DNA of 64,000 bases from Serratia ficaria (GCF_900187015.1 NZ_LT906479.1:2976001-3040000); one strand, 5' to 3'. Counted from the first letter of the stretch, positions 41,447 to 50,147 are shown. The notes: a model not told the origin generated them from the sequence alone. Numbers and translations are program-made.

Positions 41447-42265
41447 TCAGGCCCGGCGGCGATACGCCGCGATGACGAAGTCGGTTTCGCAGCTAAAGTT
41501 TTCGCTGGCGGCCAGCCGCTGGCGCACCTCCGGCGAAGCGCGCCAGGCGAACGGCGTCATCTGCAGCAGGTTGGCGGCCTGTTCACCCGGCAGCGCCATG
41601 TCATAGGCCAGCGCCTCCCGGCTCTCGCGGTCAAACCCCTCAAACTGCTCATCCTGCTCGTCATGCAGCTGCACCTGCGGGTATACCCGCTCTTTGAGCT
41701 GATACAGATGGCGTGGCCCGGGCGAGACCGTGACGACGATGCCGCCCGGCTTCACCACCCGCGCCAGCTCTTCCGCCTTGCACGGGGCGTAGATGCGCAA
41801 TACCGCATCCAGAGCGCCTTCGGCGAACGGCAGCCGATGGCTGGAGGCGACGCAGAAAGAGACCTTCGGGTAGCGTTTGGCCGCATAGCGGATCGCCACC
41901 TTGGCGACGTCCAGCCCATAGACCGCCATAGTGCGCCCCTGAGCCAAGCGTGCGGCCACTTCGGCGGTGTAGTACCCTTCCCCACAGCCGATATCCAGCA
42001 GCGCCGCGGCACCGGCCGCCAGCGACGAATCCAGCAGCTCCGCCACCCGCTGCCGCAGCGGTCGGTAATAGCCCGCATCGAGGAAAGCGCGCCGCGCCTG
42101 CATCATCTCCGCGCTGTCTCCAGGCTGCCTGGAACGCTTGTGCTGCACCGGCAACAAATTGACGTAGCCCTCTTTGGCGCAGTCAAACTGATGGTGGCTG
42201 TCGCACCGCCATTGTTGTTGCGAAAAATGAAGCGGCCGGTGGCACAGGGGGCACTGATAAGACAT
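41447..42265 (-). CDS. rlmA: 23S rRNA (guanine745-N1)-methyltransferase
   Basis: Methylates G745 of 23S rRNA. At 272 residues (E. coli 269) it has an N-terminal zinc ribbon with Cys 5, Cys 8, Cys 21 and a nearby His ([10 protein letters not shown]) and a SAM-binding motif [16 protein letters not shown] near residue 90. The start is the ATG of MSYQCPLC; longer in-frame starts are not conserved. It converges with mntP, as in E. coli. Confidence 0.96.
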   Translation of the reverse strand: MSYQCPLCHRPLHFSQQQWRCDSHHQFDCAKEGYVNLLPVQHKRSRQPGDSAEMMQARRAFLDAGYYRPLRQRVAELLDSSLAAGAAALLDIGCGEGYYTAEVAARLAQGRTMAVYGLDVAKVAIRYAAKRYPKVSFCVASSHRLPFAEGALDAVLRIYAPCKAEELARVVKPGGIVVTVSPGPRHLYQLKERVYPQVQLHDEQDEQFEGFDRESREALAYDMALPGEQAANLLQMTPFAWRASPEVRQRLAASENFSCETDFVIAAYRRRA

Positions 42266-42410
42266 GAGGTGGATTCCAGAGAAACAGGGCGCGGCTAGTC
42301 TAAAGAAGGCGCCGGTGCGATGCAAGGCGCATCCCCCGCCGGCGCTAGCCAACGAAGGAAAAAGCTGGCTACACTGAGAGTCTGTTTTCTGACGCAGGTG
42401 AAGATATTCC

Positions 42411-43127
42411 ATGAGCGATCGTTCCCCGCTGCTCGAAGCGGTTCCCCACATTCAACACGGTTTCGGCAGCAAGGCTGCGCTGTTGCCCGGGCATTTGCTG
42501 CCCTACCGCGCCACCCTGCCGGAAAAAAAACAGGTGCACGGCACGCGCATCGTTGAGGTGCTGCGGCCGGCGCAGCCCTGCGGTGAAGCCGACGGCTTCT
42601 ATACCCGCCAACCCGGCATTCTGCTCGGCGTGTTGACGGCGGACTGCCTGCCGGTGCTGTTCAGCCGCCGCGACGGTTCAGCGGTTGCCGCCGTGCATGC
42701 CGGCTGGCGCGGCCTGCTGGATGGCATTCTTGAGCAGATGGCGGCGCACATCAACCGCGACGACGCCACCGCCAACTGGGTGGCGTCTATCGGCCCCGCC
42801 GCCGGCCCCTGCTGTTACCAGGTCGATGACGCGCTGGTGGCTAACTTCAAGCAGCGGCTGCCGCTGCCCGCCGCGCTGATCAGCCCGCGCTATCGCCACC
42901 TGGACCTCGCCGCCATCGCGGAATACCAGCTCGGCGCCTTAGGCTTTGCCGCCGTCGATCGCGCCGGCAGCTGCACCATCTGCACCCCGGACACCGACCC
43001 GCAGCGAGCGCAGCGCTTTAAATACACCAGCTATCGCCGCAACAGCCATCGCCGCGCGCAGGATCCGAGCCACCCGGGGATTACCGGCCGCAACCAGTAC
43101 GCGGGCATCATCATCGCCACCGGATGA
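42411..43127 (+). CDS. Laccase-domain (YfiH/PgeF-family) protein
   Basis: A 238-residue member of the YfiH/LACC1 family, copper- or zinc-dependent proteins variously reported as polyphenol oxidase, purine nucleoside phosphorylase and peptidoglycan-editing factor. The metal-site motifs are present: [16 protein letters not shown] and [14 protein letters not shown]. coli yfiH sits beside rluD and clpB, so this copy next to rlmA and cspC is probably a second paralogue. The substrate is unknown. Confidence 0.88.
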   Translation: MSDRSPLLEAVPHIQHGFGSKAALLPGHLLPYRATLPEKKQVHGTRIVEVLRPAQPCGEADGFYTRQPGILLGVLTADCLPVLFSRRDGSAVAAVHAGWRGLLDGILEQMAAHINRDDATANWVASIGPAAGPCCYQVDDALVANFKQRLPLPAALISPRYRHLDLAAIAEYQLGALGFAAVDRAGSCTICTPDTDPQRAQRFKYTSYRRNSHRRAQDPSHPGITGRNQYAGIIIATG

Positions 43128-43135
43128 CGCACACG

Positions 43136-43163
43136 AAAAAGCCCGCACGAAGGCGGGCTTTTT
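43136..43163. terminator. Bidirectional terminator between the laccase-domain gene and cspC
   Basis: GCCCGC and GCGGGC pair around ACGAAG, with five A before and five T after. Confidence 0.92.
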
Positions 43164-43179
43164 GTACAGCTGACGCTGA

Positions 43180-43389
43180 TTAGATAGCAGTAACGTTTAC
43201 TGCAGATGGGCCTTTCTGGCCATCTTGGATTTCGAACTCAACGTTCTGGCCTTCAGCCAGGGTTTTGAAGCCGTTACCCTGGATTGCAGAGAAGTGTACG
43301 AACACGTCTTTGCTGCCGTCAGCCGGGGTGATGAAACCGAAACCTTTAGACTCGTTGAACCACTTAACTTGACCTTTGATCTTTGCCAT
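43180..43389 (-). CDS. cspC: Stress protein, cold-shock family, CspC
   Basis: A 69-residue single cold-shock domain almost identical to E. coli CspC from memory ([19 protein letters not shown], then [16 protein letters not shown]). An RNA chaperone that stabilises rpoS and other stress mRNAs and is not itself cold-induced in E. coli. RNP1 is KGFGFI and RNP2 VFVHFS. It is preceded by yobF in the same direction. Confidence 0.97.
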   Translation of the reverse strand: MAKIKGQVKWFNESKGFGFITPADGSKDVFVHFSAIQGNGFKTLAEGQNVEFEIQDGQKGPSAVNVTAI

Positions 43390-43430
43390 CTTGAGTATTT
43401 CCTTTGGATTGTTTAAACCGCCCGTAGGCG

Positions 43431-43547
43431 TTACATAGACAAACTAGAGTCGTTACTGCTTGAGGCACTAAGATAAGGATCGGCAGAGAAGCGGTATTCA
43501 ACGCTAACGTCTTTACTCAGAACTTCTTTACTGAAAATGCCACACAT
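43431..43547 (-). CDS. yobF: Small stress protein YobF
   Basis: A 38-residue ORF beginning [20 protein letters not shown], which matches E. coli YobF through about residue 38 (then the E. coli protein runs on to 47). In E. coli the yobF-cspC pair is one transcript and YobF accumulates under heat and membrane stress. Here the gap to cspC is 41 bases. The C-terminus ends SLSM, so the protein is nine residues shorter. Too short for routine gene finding but well supported by homology and context. Confidence 0.85.
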   Translation of the reverse strand: MCGIFSKEVLSKDVSVEYRFSADPYLSASSSNDSSLSM

Positions 43548-44346
43548 ATACAGAACTGTACCTCGTTTTACCCAGATGCGTTATCACATACTCTGTATTC
43601 GATGGCAAGCCATTTTTAATCACCGATGGACATGTCGCACATATTTGAAACGGTCGAGAGCCACATTTGCTTAAATAGGCTAAAAGATGTTGAAGCCTTG
43701 GCTATTTTCTGCTTAACCATGCCACCGCGCTGCACTCCGCATCCTGACTGTATTTTAACAATTCTTTCATCGCGCTGACGCATGATCATGACAACATATA
43801 AACGCTCGCCGCCGCTTATAACGTTAAAAAATTTGAATCTTTATGGAATTTTATATGCAACATTTGAATATCGATGAACGGGTGACGCGCCGCCCTCGCT
43901 CATCCGACCATTTGACCGCCGACGCCGCGGCGGCCGTTGCCTGATGGTGGTCACCCCGCGACCGCCGCCCGGGCAATAACGCCGGCGCTTATTATTGGCG
44001 GCCGTGACAAACCGGCGCGTCACCGCCGCCTGCGGCTGCTGCATAAGCATGCAACGGGCAAATTTATGCCTCACCTTAGTGCAGCGATGCATAAATACCT
44101 CCGCCGGCGCGGGCTTAAATAACAGGAATAAGCGTATGGATAGCGAAAACTTATAGCGGAATTAAATCTTTAAAACACCACGGTTATTTGAATCACCTTT
44201 CGTGCTTATCAATTCGCCTAATTATTTCGCCGCCGCCGCGAACGGCTGCGTTATTCCCCGCGGGCGGCATCCGGCTCGCCCTCGGATCACCGCCCGCCAA
44301 CCCGCACCGGCCGCGGCTTGCGGCGCGGGCCCCAGCCGATTACCCC
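43548..44346. other. 800-base gap of mixed composition beside yobF
   Basis: No recognised gene. The left part (43550-43850) is AT-rich and must hold the yobF-cspC promoter. From about 43900 to 44110 and 44230 to 44340 it is very GC-rich, unlike a normal enteric intergenic region. A 33-codon rightward ORF (43843-43944) starts MEFYMQHLNIDERVTRRPR and ends in an Ala-rich tail, but has no clear ribosome-binding site. Possibly a decayed gene. Confidence 0.45.
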
Positions 44347-45345
44347 TTAAGAAGTAGCCGCCAGCGCAATCCGCTCGCCAATCTTCAGCGGGTGGAAGCG
44401 ATGCCGTTCCAGCCCCGCCTCGCTCAATGCCAGGTTCAACTGCTGCGGCGGTTCATCCAGCGATTCATCGGCCAGCTCGAACACCCCCCAATGAATGGGG
44501 ATCACCCGCGGCTCCTGCAGCTGCCGATACAAGCTCACCGACTGCTGCGGATCCATATGCTGTTCCTGCATGAACCAGCGTGGTGCATAGGCGCCGATCG
44601 GCAGCGCGGCCACGTCGAACGGCCCCAGCCGCTCGCCGATCTCCGCCAGCCGGTCGGAATAGCCGCTGTCGCCGGAGAAATAAAAGCGCAGCGCCGGATG
44701 ATGAACCACCCAACCGCACCACAGCGAACGGTTGCGATCCCACAGGGTGCGCATGCTCCAATGGCGCGCCGGCGTCGCGTAAAACGTCAGCTCCCCCAGC
44801 GTCAGGCTTTCCCACCAGTCCAGCTCGCGCACTTTTTGCAGCCGGTAGCGCCGGAACCAGCGCTTCAGCCCCAGCGGCACGATAAAGGTGGCCTGAGGGA
44901 AACGCCGCGCCAGCTGCCGCACGGTGCGCCGATCAAGGTGGTCATAATGGTTATGGGAGATCAGGATCACATCCACCGCCGGCAATTGCCGCACCGTCAG
45001 CGGCGGCGGCGTTCTGCGCTTTGGGCCATAGAAACTGAGCGGCGAGGCGCGTTCGGACAACACCGGGTCGATCAGGACATGGCGCCCGCCGAGCCGCAGC
45101 AGCATCGACGCGTGCCCCAGCCACCAGATGCTGTCGTCGCTGCCGCTGAGATCGGCGGGCTGCCACCAGCGCTGGGTGAATTGCTGATAGCCCATCTGCG
45201 GCGGCTTGGGCAACCCCTGCCGCTTGCGTTCGTCCTGCCAGCGCTGCAGGTCGCCTTCCCGCCGCTGCGAAGGCTCCGGGTTGCGAAAGCCCTGCGGCGT
45301 ATGGTGCGCCTTGGCGGCGTCATAATAACGATTGGTTATCTTCAT
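44347..45345 (-). CDS. Metallo-beta-lactamase-fold hydrolase (NAPE-PLD-like)
   Basis: A 332-residue MBL-fold protein. The metal-binding motif is ISHNHYDHLD near residue 131, with a further His in TPARHWSMRT and the Asp of YFSGDSGYSD. The WWLGHASMLLRLGG start of the fold is typical of the UlaG/NAPE-PLD branch, which includes phospholipase D-like and L-ascorbate-6-phosphate lactonase enzymes. The substrate is unknown. Start set at MKITNRYYDA, with AGACAGGA upstream. It is part of the insertion between yobF-cspC and yebO-mgrB. Confidence 0.85.
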   Translation of the reverse strand: MKITNRYYDAAKAHHTPQGFRNPEPSQRREGDLQRWQDERKRQGLPKPPQMGYQQFTQRWWQPADLSGSDDSIWWLGHASMLLRLGGRHVLIDPVLSERASPLSFYGPKRRTPPPLTVRQLPAVDVILISHNHYDHLDRRTVRQLARRFPQATFIVPLGLKRWFRRYRLQKVRELDWWESLTLGELTFYATPARHWSMRTLWDRNRSLWCGWVVHHPALRFYFSGDSGYSDRLAEIGERLGPFDVAALPIGAYAPRWFMQEQHMDPQQSVSLYRQLQEPRVIPIHWGVFELADESLDEPPQQLNLALSEAGLERHRFHPLKIGERIALAATS

Positions 45346-45569
45346 CCTGTCTGTTCTCCCGACCCTGCGGACACCCTGTACGGGCACGGCTTTCAGCTTA
45401 ACAAGATAGCCGGAGAACGCGCTTTGTGAACAGTGCGCTGTACCGAGGGACCTTTCTCCCCATTCCGTTGTCACAGTCCTTGTAGGTATGCCAGGGCCGC
45501 CAAGAGCCCGTTAAGCATCTCTTAAGATCTTTATGATTTACTTACAGCACATTCAGAAAAGGAGAAGTC

Positions 45570-45860
45570 ATGGGCCGTTCTACATCACGCAAATCGGGCG
45601 TCCGCCTGAGCCGCATGCGCCGCGCGCTGCTGGCGCAGAAACAGTATTGGAAAATGTATTTCGCCATGAAGCTGCGCCGCGTGCGGGTGCCTGCGCCGCT
45701 GGTGCTGCTGGCGGGTTCGCTGGTCGGTTTCTTTATGCTGGCCATGCTGATGCTCAGCGTGGTGGCTATCGATGTGATCAGCACCCTGCTGCTGCTGTGC
45801 AGGAAGCTGCTGGGGCGGGGGCGCAATAACGAAGGCCGCGCCTTCATGCCGCGCAGCTAA
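45570..45860 (+). CDS. Unknown 96-residue membrane protein
   Basis: A very basic N-terminal 40 residues (SRKSGVRLSRMRRALLA) is followed by a hydrophobic stretch of about 35 residues (VLLAGSLVGFFMLAMLM and beyond) that could form one long or two short helices, then a basic tail. The ribosome-binding site AAGGAGAAG is excellent. It is divergent from the MBL-fold gene and convergent with the permease. No family recognised; probably an inner-membrane protein. Confidence 0.7.
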   Translation: MGRSTSRKSGVRLSRMRRALLAQKQYWKMYFAMKLRRVRVPAPLVLLAGSLVGFFMLAMLMLSVVAIDVISTLLLLCRKLLGRGRNNEGRAFMPRS

Positions 45861-45904
45861 GCGCGACGGCGGAGGCGCGCAATGCGCCTCCGCAGAGCCT
45901 CGAT

Positions 45905-47266
45905 CTAGCGCCTGGCGCCTTTGCGGCGGGTCAGCATAAACCCGACCCACAGCACCGCCACCCACACCGGCATCAACAATACCGAAATGCGGATCCCTGC
46001 GCTGAAATACATGATAACCAGGATCAGGCCGAGGAACGCCAGGCACAGGTAGTTGCCGAACGGATACCACAGCGCCCTGAAGCTGGGGATCACGCCCTGG
46101 CGATTCTTCGCGGCGCGGAACTTGAGGTGCGCCAGGCAGATCATCACCCAGTTGATCACCAGCGTTGAGACCACCAGCGCCATCAGCAGCTCAAACGCCT
46201 TGCCGGGCATCAGATAATTGATCAGCACGCCAATCGAAGTCACCAGCGCCGAGAGCGCGATCGACAACACCGGCACGCCGCGTGCGTTGACGCGGGTCAG
46301 CACCTGCGGCGCATTGCCCTGGCTCGCCAGGCCGAACAGCATGCGGCTGTTGGCGTAGACGCCGCTGTTGTATACCGACAGCGCGGCGGTCAACACCACC
46401 ACGTTGAGAATGGTCGCCACCAGATTGCTGTTCAACGCGTGGAAGATCAGAACGAACGGGCTGCCGCCCTCCACCACCTGCCCCCACGGATACAGCGAAA
46501 GCAGCACCGTCAGCGAACCGATATAGAAAATCAGAATGCGGTACACCACCTGGTTGGTGGCCTTGGGAATGCTGCGGCGCGGATCGGCGGCTTCCGCCGC
46601 GGTGATGCCCACCATTTCCAGCCCGCCGAAGGAAAACATGATCACCGCCATCGCCATCACCAGGCCCGAGATGCCGTGCGGCATGAAACCGCCCTGCAGC
46701 CACAGGTTGCTGAAGCTGGCCTGCGGTCCGCCGTTGCCGCTGACCAGCAGCCAGGCGCCGAACAGGATCATGCCGACGATCGCCACCACCTTGATGATGG
46801 CGAACCAGAACTCGGTTTCGCCATACAGCCGCACGTTGACCAGGTTAATCAGGTTAATCAGCACGAAAAACAGCGCCGCCGATGCCCAGGTGGGGATCTC
46901 GGGCCACCAGTATTGGACGTAAATGCCGACGGCGGTCAATTCCGCCATGCCGACCAGAATGAACATCGCCCAGTAGTTCCAGCCGGAGAGAAAGCCGGCA
47001 AAGTCGCCCCAGTATTTGTAGGCGAAATGGCTGAAGGATCCGGCAACCGGCTCTTCCACCACCATCTCCCCCAGCTGGCGCATGATCAGAAAGGCGATAA
47101 AGCCGCCGATGGCATAGCCCAACAGTACCGAAGGCCCGGCCATTTTTATGGTTTGCGCGATGCCGAGAAATAAACCGGTGCCGATGGCGCCCCCAAGGGC
47201 AATAAGCTGTATATGTCTGTTTTTTAAACCGCGTTTTAGCGGGGTATCCTGTCGCTGACCGCCCAT
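45905..47266 (-). CDS. pheP: PheP-type aromatic amino-acid permease
   Basis: APC-superfamily proton symporter of 453 residues with 12 helices. The amino-acid permease signature spans GLKNRHIQLIALGGAIGTGL and LGEMVVEEPVAGSFSHFAYK. Residues such as VNVRLYGETEFWFA, LSVYNSGVYANSRML and AHLKFRAAK are closer to E. coli PheP (phenylalanine) than to AroP as I recall them. It is a single-gene unit here, with no aromatic-pathway neighbours. E. coli pheP lies elsewhere, so this may be an extra copy. Confidence 0.85.
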   Translation of the reverse strand: MGGQRQDTPLKRGLKNRHIQLIALGGAIGTGLFLGIAQTIKMAGPSVLLGYAIGGFIAFLIMRQLGEMVVEEPVAGSFSHFAYKYWGDFAGFLSGWNYWAMFILVGMAELTAVGIYVQYWWPEIPTWASAALFFVLINLINLVNVRLYGETEFWFAIIKVVAIVGMILFGAWLLVSGNGGPQASFSNLWLQGGFMPHGISGLVMAMAVIMFSFGGLEMVGITAAEAADPRRSIPKATNQVVYRILIFYIGSLTVLLSLYPWGQVVEGGSPFVLIFHALNSNLVATILNVVVLTAALSVYNSGVYANSRMLFGLASQGNAPQVLTRVNARGVPVLSIALSALVTSIGVLINYLMPGKAFELLMALVVSTLVINWVMICLAHLKFRAAKNRQGVIPSFRALWYPFGNYLCLAFLGLILVIMYFSAGIRISVLLMPVWVAVLWVGFMLTRRKGARR

Positions 47267-47440
47267 CTTATCCTCATGTGGCGCATCATCTTGCCGTTGT
47301 CGGACAAGATTTCACCAATCAATAAATGTATCTGCGGGCGGCTTTTTAACACTTAACCCCGTGTGCATCAAGGATTAGCACCCCGAAGCCAATGGCCAGG
47401 GCGCTATTTTTGATCGGGAGAAACGGCAGAGCGGCGGCGG

Positions 47441-47677
47441 TTAGCCCGGCATGCCGCACAGTTTGGTCAGATTGCGCGCGCCGATCATCAGCGTGGCGAC
47501 ATAAGACTGGCGGCGCGTGACCACTTCCACCGCCACGCGATCGTTTTGATATTTGATCAGATAGGTCGAGGGCCAGCCCTGACGGCGCTGCCCGAAGCTT
47601 TCGGCATGACGATCGATCGCCGCATGGGCAATCACCAGATGAGACAAGTTTTTATCACCTTTGATAATGCGCTTCAT
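47441..47677 (-). CDS. Small phage-type protein (DUF4060-like)
   Basis: A 78-residue basic protein starting MKRIIKGDKNLSHLVIAHAAID and ending RNLTKLCGMPG. Its shape (Tyr-rich YLIKYQNDRVAVEV, then RQSYVATLMIGARN) recalls the DUF4060 proteins found in enteric phages and genomes; I assign this from memory only. Function unknown. It is followed leftward by the permease and lies near another phage-like short gene. Confidence 0.65.
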   Translation of the reverse strand: MKRIIKGDKNLSHLVIAHAAIDRHAESFGQRRQGWPSTYLIKYQNDRVAVEVVTRRQSYVATLMIGARNLTKLCGMPG

Positions 47678-47760
47678 AAACAGGCTCCGCCAAAGACAGT
47701 TCTGTTATAAGAAAAAGGAAAAACTATTCGCCGGTCATCGGTATTTCTGTCGCTGCGGGT

Positions 47761-48075
47761 TTAGCGCGCCATCTCGCCGGCCTGCTGACTCAGCAGGAAG
47801 CAGATCATCGCCGCGCGCAACGGGCTGGCGCAGTCCGCCTGCCATTCACCGCGCTGGGTTTTCATGCGCGCCTGCCACTGCAGGCTGTCGCTTTGGCCGT
47901 CGGGGTTGAGGCTGATTTTATTGGCGCAGATAATCGGCCAGGCATCGGAGGGATTCTTGCAGTAATCTTTACCTTTCACGCCGCCGTAGGGATACCATTT
48001 ATCCGGGTTTTCTCCGGTGATCAGCGCAATGCTGCGGTTCACTTCGGCGTCGCTTTCTTCATACCATTTAATCAT
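47761..48075 (-). CDS. Small phage-type protein (DUF2591/NinX-like)
   Basis: A 104-residue protein containing GKDYCKNPSDAWPII, which resembles the DUF2591 (NinX-like) phage family that has an NPxDAWPII motif. Such proteins are often carried by lambdoid phages and scattered in enteric chromosomes. Function unknown. No other phage genes are nearby. Start set at MIKWYEESDAE. Confidence 0.65.
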   Translation of the reverse strand: MIKWYEESDAEVNRSIALITGENPDKWYPYGGVKGKDYCKNPSDAWPIICANKISLNPDGQSDSLQWQARMKTQRGEWQADCASPLRAAMICFLLSQQAGEMAR

Positions 48076-48244
48076 CGGCTTTATCCGTCTTTCGTAAGGT
48101 TGGCGCTACATTACGATGCCAATACGACAGATTTATGACAAAGCGGCGGCTTTCACATTATCCCTACTAATGTTTTTCTCACTTTATCTTTAGCAAGAGC
48201 CTGATTACACTTTTCGCCATGGATCTGACTGCCGGAATCTCACT

Positions 48245-48449
48245 ATGCTCACCGGGCTTAACCACCTGACGCTCGCCGTGACCGACGTTGACCGCAGCCT
48301 CGACTTTTACCGCGACCTGCTGGGATTTGTGCCGCACGCGCGCTGGCAAAGCGGCGCCTATCTGTCGCTGGGGGAACTGTGGCTGTGTCTGTCGCTGGAT
48401 GCGGCCCGCTCGCCGGGAAAAGCCCTATCAGGGAATGACGTTTTTCTGA
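48245..48449 (+). pseudogene. fosA: fosA remnant with internal deletion
   Basis: The first 57 codons encode a clear FosA fosfomycin glutathione-S-transferase N-terminus ([23 protein letters not shown] is within it, then [20 protein letters not shown]). Then, shifted by one base, comes [10 protein letters not shown] and a stop, which resembles the normal FosA C-terminus. About 65 central codons are missing, taking the second and third metal ligands (His 64 and Glu 110 in FosA). Only the first ligand, His 7, survives. The two halves are out of frame, so no functional enzyme can be made. Confidence 0.8.
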
Positions 48450-48490
48450 CGGGGCGGAGGGCTAACGGCGCCGTCCGCCGCCGCGCTCGA

Positions 48491-48763
48491 TTAACGCTCG
48501 GGGATAAAACCTTTGAAATCCAGCGCCGGGCTGAGGTCGTCATCGTCAGCCAGGCCTTCGCCGCGGGCGTTTTGCGCCAGGCTCTTCAACAGCGCCGTTT
48601 GTTGACGCTGCTGCTCGGCAATTTCCTGCAGCAAACGGATCTGCTCGTTGGCGCGCACGCTGGCGCGGTTCACCAGGAACCAGACCCACAATCCCACCAG
48701 CAGCGCCAGGGCTGCAACGGCAAGCGACACCAGGCCGTTCTGGCCAACACCTAAATCAAACAT
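48491..48763 (-). CDS. yebO: YebO membrane protein
   Basis: A 90-residue single-pass membrane protein. The helix (about residues 10-30) is followed by [24 protein letters not shown], which matches E. coli YebO (INRASSRTNEQIELL as I recall). The remaining coiled-coil is cytoplasmic; function unknown. The start is the ATG of MFDLGVG with AGGTAGG upstream. It lies downstream of mgrB, as in E. coli's yobF/yebO/mgrB neighbourhood. Confidence 0.88.
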   Translation of the reverse strand: MFDLGVGQNGLVSLAVAALALLVGLWVWFLVNRASVRANEQIRLLQEIAEQQRQQTALLKSLAQNARGEGLADDDDLSPALDFKGFIPER

Positions 48764-48856
48764 GGACAACCTACCTACTGCGAAAATCAGGCCAACATCT
48801 TAGCACCCGAAGCCGGGCCGCGAACATCCCGGCAAAAAATTGTTCCGCTCCTTCAC

Positions 48857-49015
48857 TCACCAGGGGATGAAGCGAGTCACCGAACACACCCCCAACGCAA
48901 AATTCCCGCCATCGTCGCAGTAACTGTCCAGCGCCAGCAGATAAAAGAACAGGCAGGCAGCGACGGCCGCAACGATCACGAGGATTTTTTTTCGCAACAA
49001 ATTTAGCAGCCTCAT
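48857..49015 (-). CDS. mgrB: PhoQ feedback inhibitor MgrB
   Basis: A 52-residue inner-membrane peptide, below normal gene-finding length. It has a basic N-terminus (MRLLNLLRKK), one helix, and the MgrB periplasmic pattern: two Cys spaced by ten residues (33 and 44, exactly the E. coli spacing) and the ending TRFIPW. MgrB binds PhoQ and damps PhoPQ signalling; its loss gives polymyxin resistance in Klebsiella. A PhoP box lies just upstream, closing the feedback loop. Intact here. Confidence 0.9.
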   Translation of the reverse strand: MRLLNLLRKKILVIVAAVAACLFFYLLALDSYCDDGGNFALGVCSVTRFIPW

Positions 49016-49057
49016 TGTTATCTTGGTAATCTATTGCCCATGCTATCACAGCTAACT

Positions 49058-49074
49058 TAAACGAAGTTTAACCC
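49058..49074 (-). promoter_or_regulatory. PhoP box of mgrB
   Basis: On the minus strand GGGTTA-AACTT-CGTTTA matches the PhoP direct repeat (T/G)GTTTA-N5-(T/G)GTTTA with one mismatch in each half. A -10-like TAGCAT follows 12 bases downstream, the usual spacing for PhoP-activated promoters. Confidence 0.8.
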
Positions 49075-49177
49075 GTCGTTTAGATTTCTCGACAAGGGTT
49101 ATTTTTCAGATTGTTACCCTTGTCGCCTGCGCCCCGGCGTGGCTAGATCTTCTCATCGAAGATAGCGAGGAACCTCA

Positions 49178-49411
49178 ATGAGCAAATTGATTAAATGGGT
49201 GGTCGTGCTGGCGGTGATTTACGGCGGCTTTCTGATTTCGGGCTATGGCGTGCTGATCGGCAGCAATGCCAACGTCGGCGGGCTGGGCCTGCAGTGCAAG
49301 TATCTGACGGCGCGCAACGTGGCGACCGCACAGTACGTGAATGGCGATAACGGCATCATCGGCGTCACCGACTGTCCGCTGTTCAAGAAAATCGAAACGG
49401 TGGTGGACTAA
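49178..49411 (+). CDS. yobH: YobH membrane/exported protein
   Basis: A 77-residue protein with an N-terminal hydrophobic helix (KWVVVLAVIYGGFLISGYGVL) and a short extracytoplasmic part with two Cys. The segments SGYGVLIGSNANVGGLGLQC and GVTDCPL match E. coli YobH. Function unknown. It is divergent from mgrB, exactly as in E. coli, and converges with the yecF-like gene. Confidence 0.9.
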   Translation: MSKLIKWVVVLAVIYGGFLISGYGVLIGSNANVGGLGLQCKYLTARNVATAQYVNGDNGIIGVTDCPLFKKIETVVD

Positions 49412-49450
49412 CCCCCCACCGTCCGACGCCGCCGCTCTGCGGCGGCCGCA

Positions 49451-49690
49451 TCAATTGCGGGTAAACTTCATCTCAATCAGCGCAATCGCTTTTTCGATCG
49501 CCCGTCGGGTCACCGGATCGGCTCCCGCAGGGTGAGTGGAAAAATCGATGCTTTTCAATTGGCCGGCCATCTTGTCTCGCACCTCGGTCGGCGCAATCAC
49601 GTCAATGACGTCCAGAATCTGCTTGATGACCAGTTGGCAGGCGACCAGATCGGAAGCCAGTTCCTGATCGTTGCTCAGCATGTCAGACAT
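49451..49690 (-). CDS. DUF2594 (YecF-like) protein
   Basis: A 79-residue helical protein, [20 protein letters not shown] at its start. The pattern matches the DUF2594 family of E. coli YecF (NNQELANEVSCLK as I recall, with a helical middle and a closing Ala-Ile-Glu-Lys helix). Function unknown. A good ribosome-binding site (GAGGG) lies upstream. It converges with yobH. Orthology to yecF itself is not certain. Confidence 0.7.
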   Translation of the reverse strand: MSDMLSNDQELASDLVACQLVIKQILDVIDVIAPTEVRDKMAGQLKSIDFSTHPAGADPVTRRAIEKAIALIEMKFTRN

Positions 49691-49888
49691 AATACACTTT
49701 CCCTCTTAATTCAGACGCCGCACAGGATAACATGGCGCCCGCCGCTTGCCGATCCCTGTCCGCGCAACGCTGATTATTCAGCGCCAATGCGCATCGGGCG
49801 GCAAAATCCTTCCCCGCTTTGGCCTATACTGCAGGCATGGGCGCCGTCAGGCGCCGCTCACCAAGCCACAACCCGAAGGGAGAAAGTT

Positions 49889-50101
49889 ATGGCGAACCAC
49901 AATGTGAAATCCTGGGCGACAGTGCGTGAGACCTCCGTCGAAATTGCCGAGGCAATCTTCGAACTGGCGGGAAATGATGAAATTTTGGCGCAGAAGATTT
50001 GGGAGGAAGGCAGCGACGAGGCTCTGCAGATGGCCTTCGCCAAAACCAGTGCCGATCAGCTGTACTGGGGTGAAGAAACCGTCGAGAGAAAGAACGTCTG
50101 A
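49889..50101 (+). CDS. yccJ: YccJ family protein
   Basis: A 70-residue protein ending [10 protein letters not shown] and containing [14 protein letters not shown] and [11 protein letters not shown], matching E. coli YccJ closely (75 residues there). YccJ is a small stress-linked protein of unknown function, next to wrbA in E. coli; here it stands alone. Ribosome-binding site GAAGGGAGAA and a terminator downstream support a monocistronic unit. Confidence 0.92.
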   Translation: MANHNVKSWATVRETSVEIAEAIFELAGNDEILAQKIWEEGSDEALQMAFAKTSADQLYWGEETVERKNV

Positions 50102-50117
50102 TCGCCGGTTCGGCAAC

Positions 50118-50147
50118 AAAAAGCCCGGGCGTTCAGCCCAGGCTTTT
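50118..50147. terminator. Terminator of yccJ
   Basis: AGCC/GGCT and GGGC/GCCC pair around GTTCA with one mismatch; five A precede and five T follow. Confidence 0.88.

Noticed and set aside
43841..44092. 83-codon leftward Arg/Pro-rich ORF beside yobF
   Set aside because: Composition follows GC-rich DNA; no ribosome-binding site, no helix or motif.
48771..49049. 92-codon leftward ORF over mgrB
   Set aside because: A different frame of the same strand matches MgrB exactly in Cys spacing and C-terminus, so this frame is a shadow.
49532..50101. 189-codon frame ending with yccJ
   Set aside because: Only the last 70 codons match YccJ, and a strong ribosome-binding site precedes that internal ATG. 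The upstream part is read-through of intergenic and antisense sequence.
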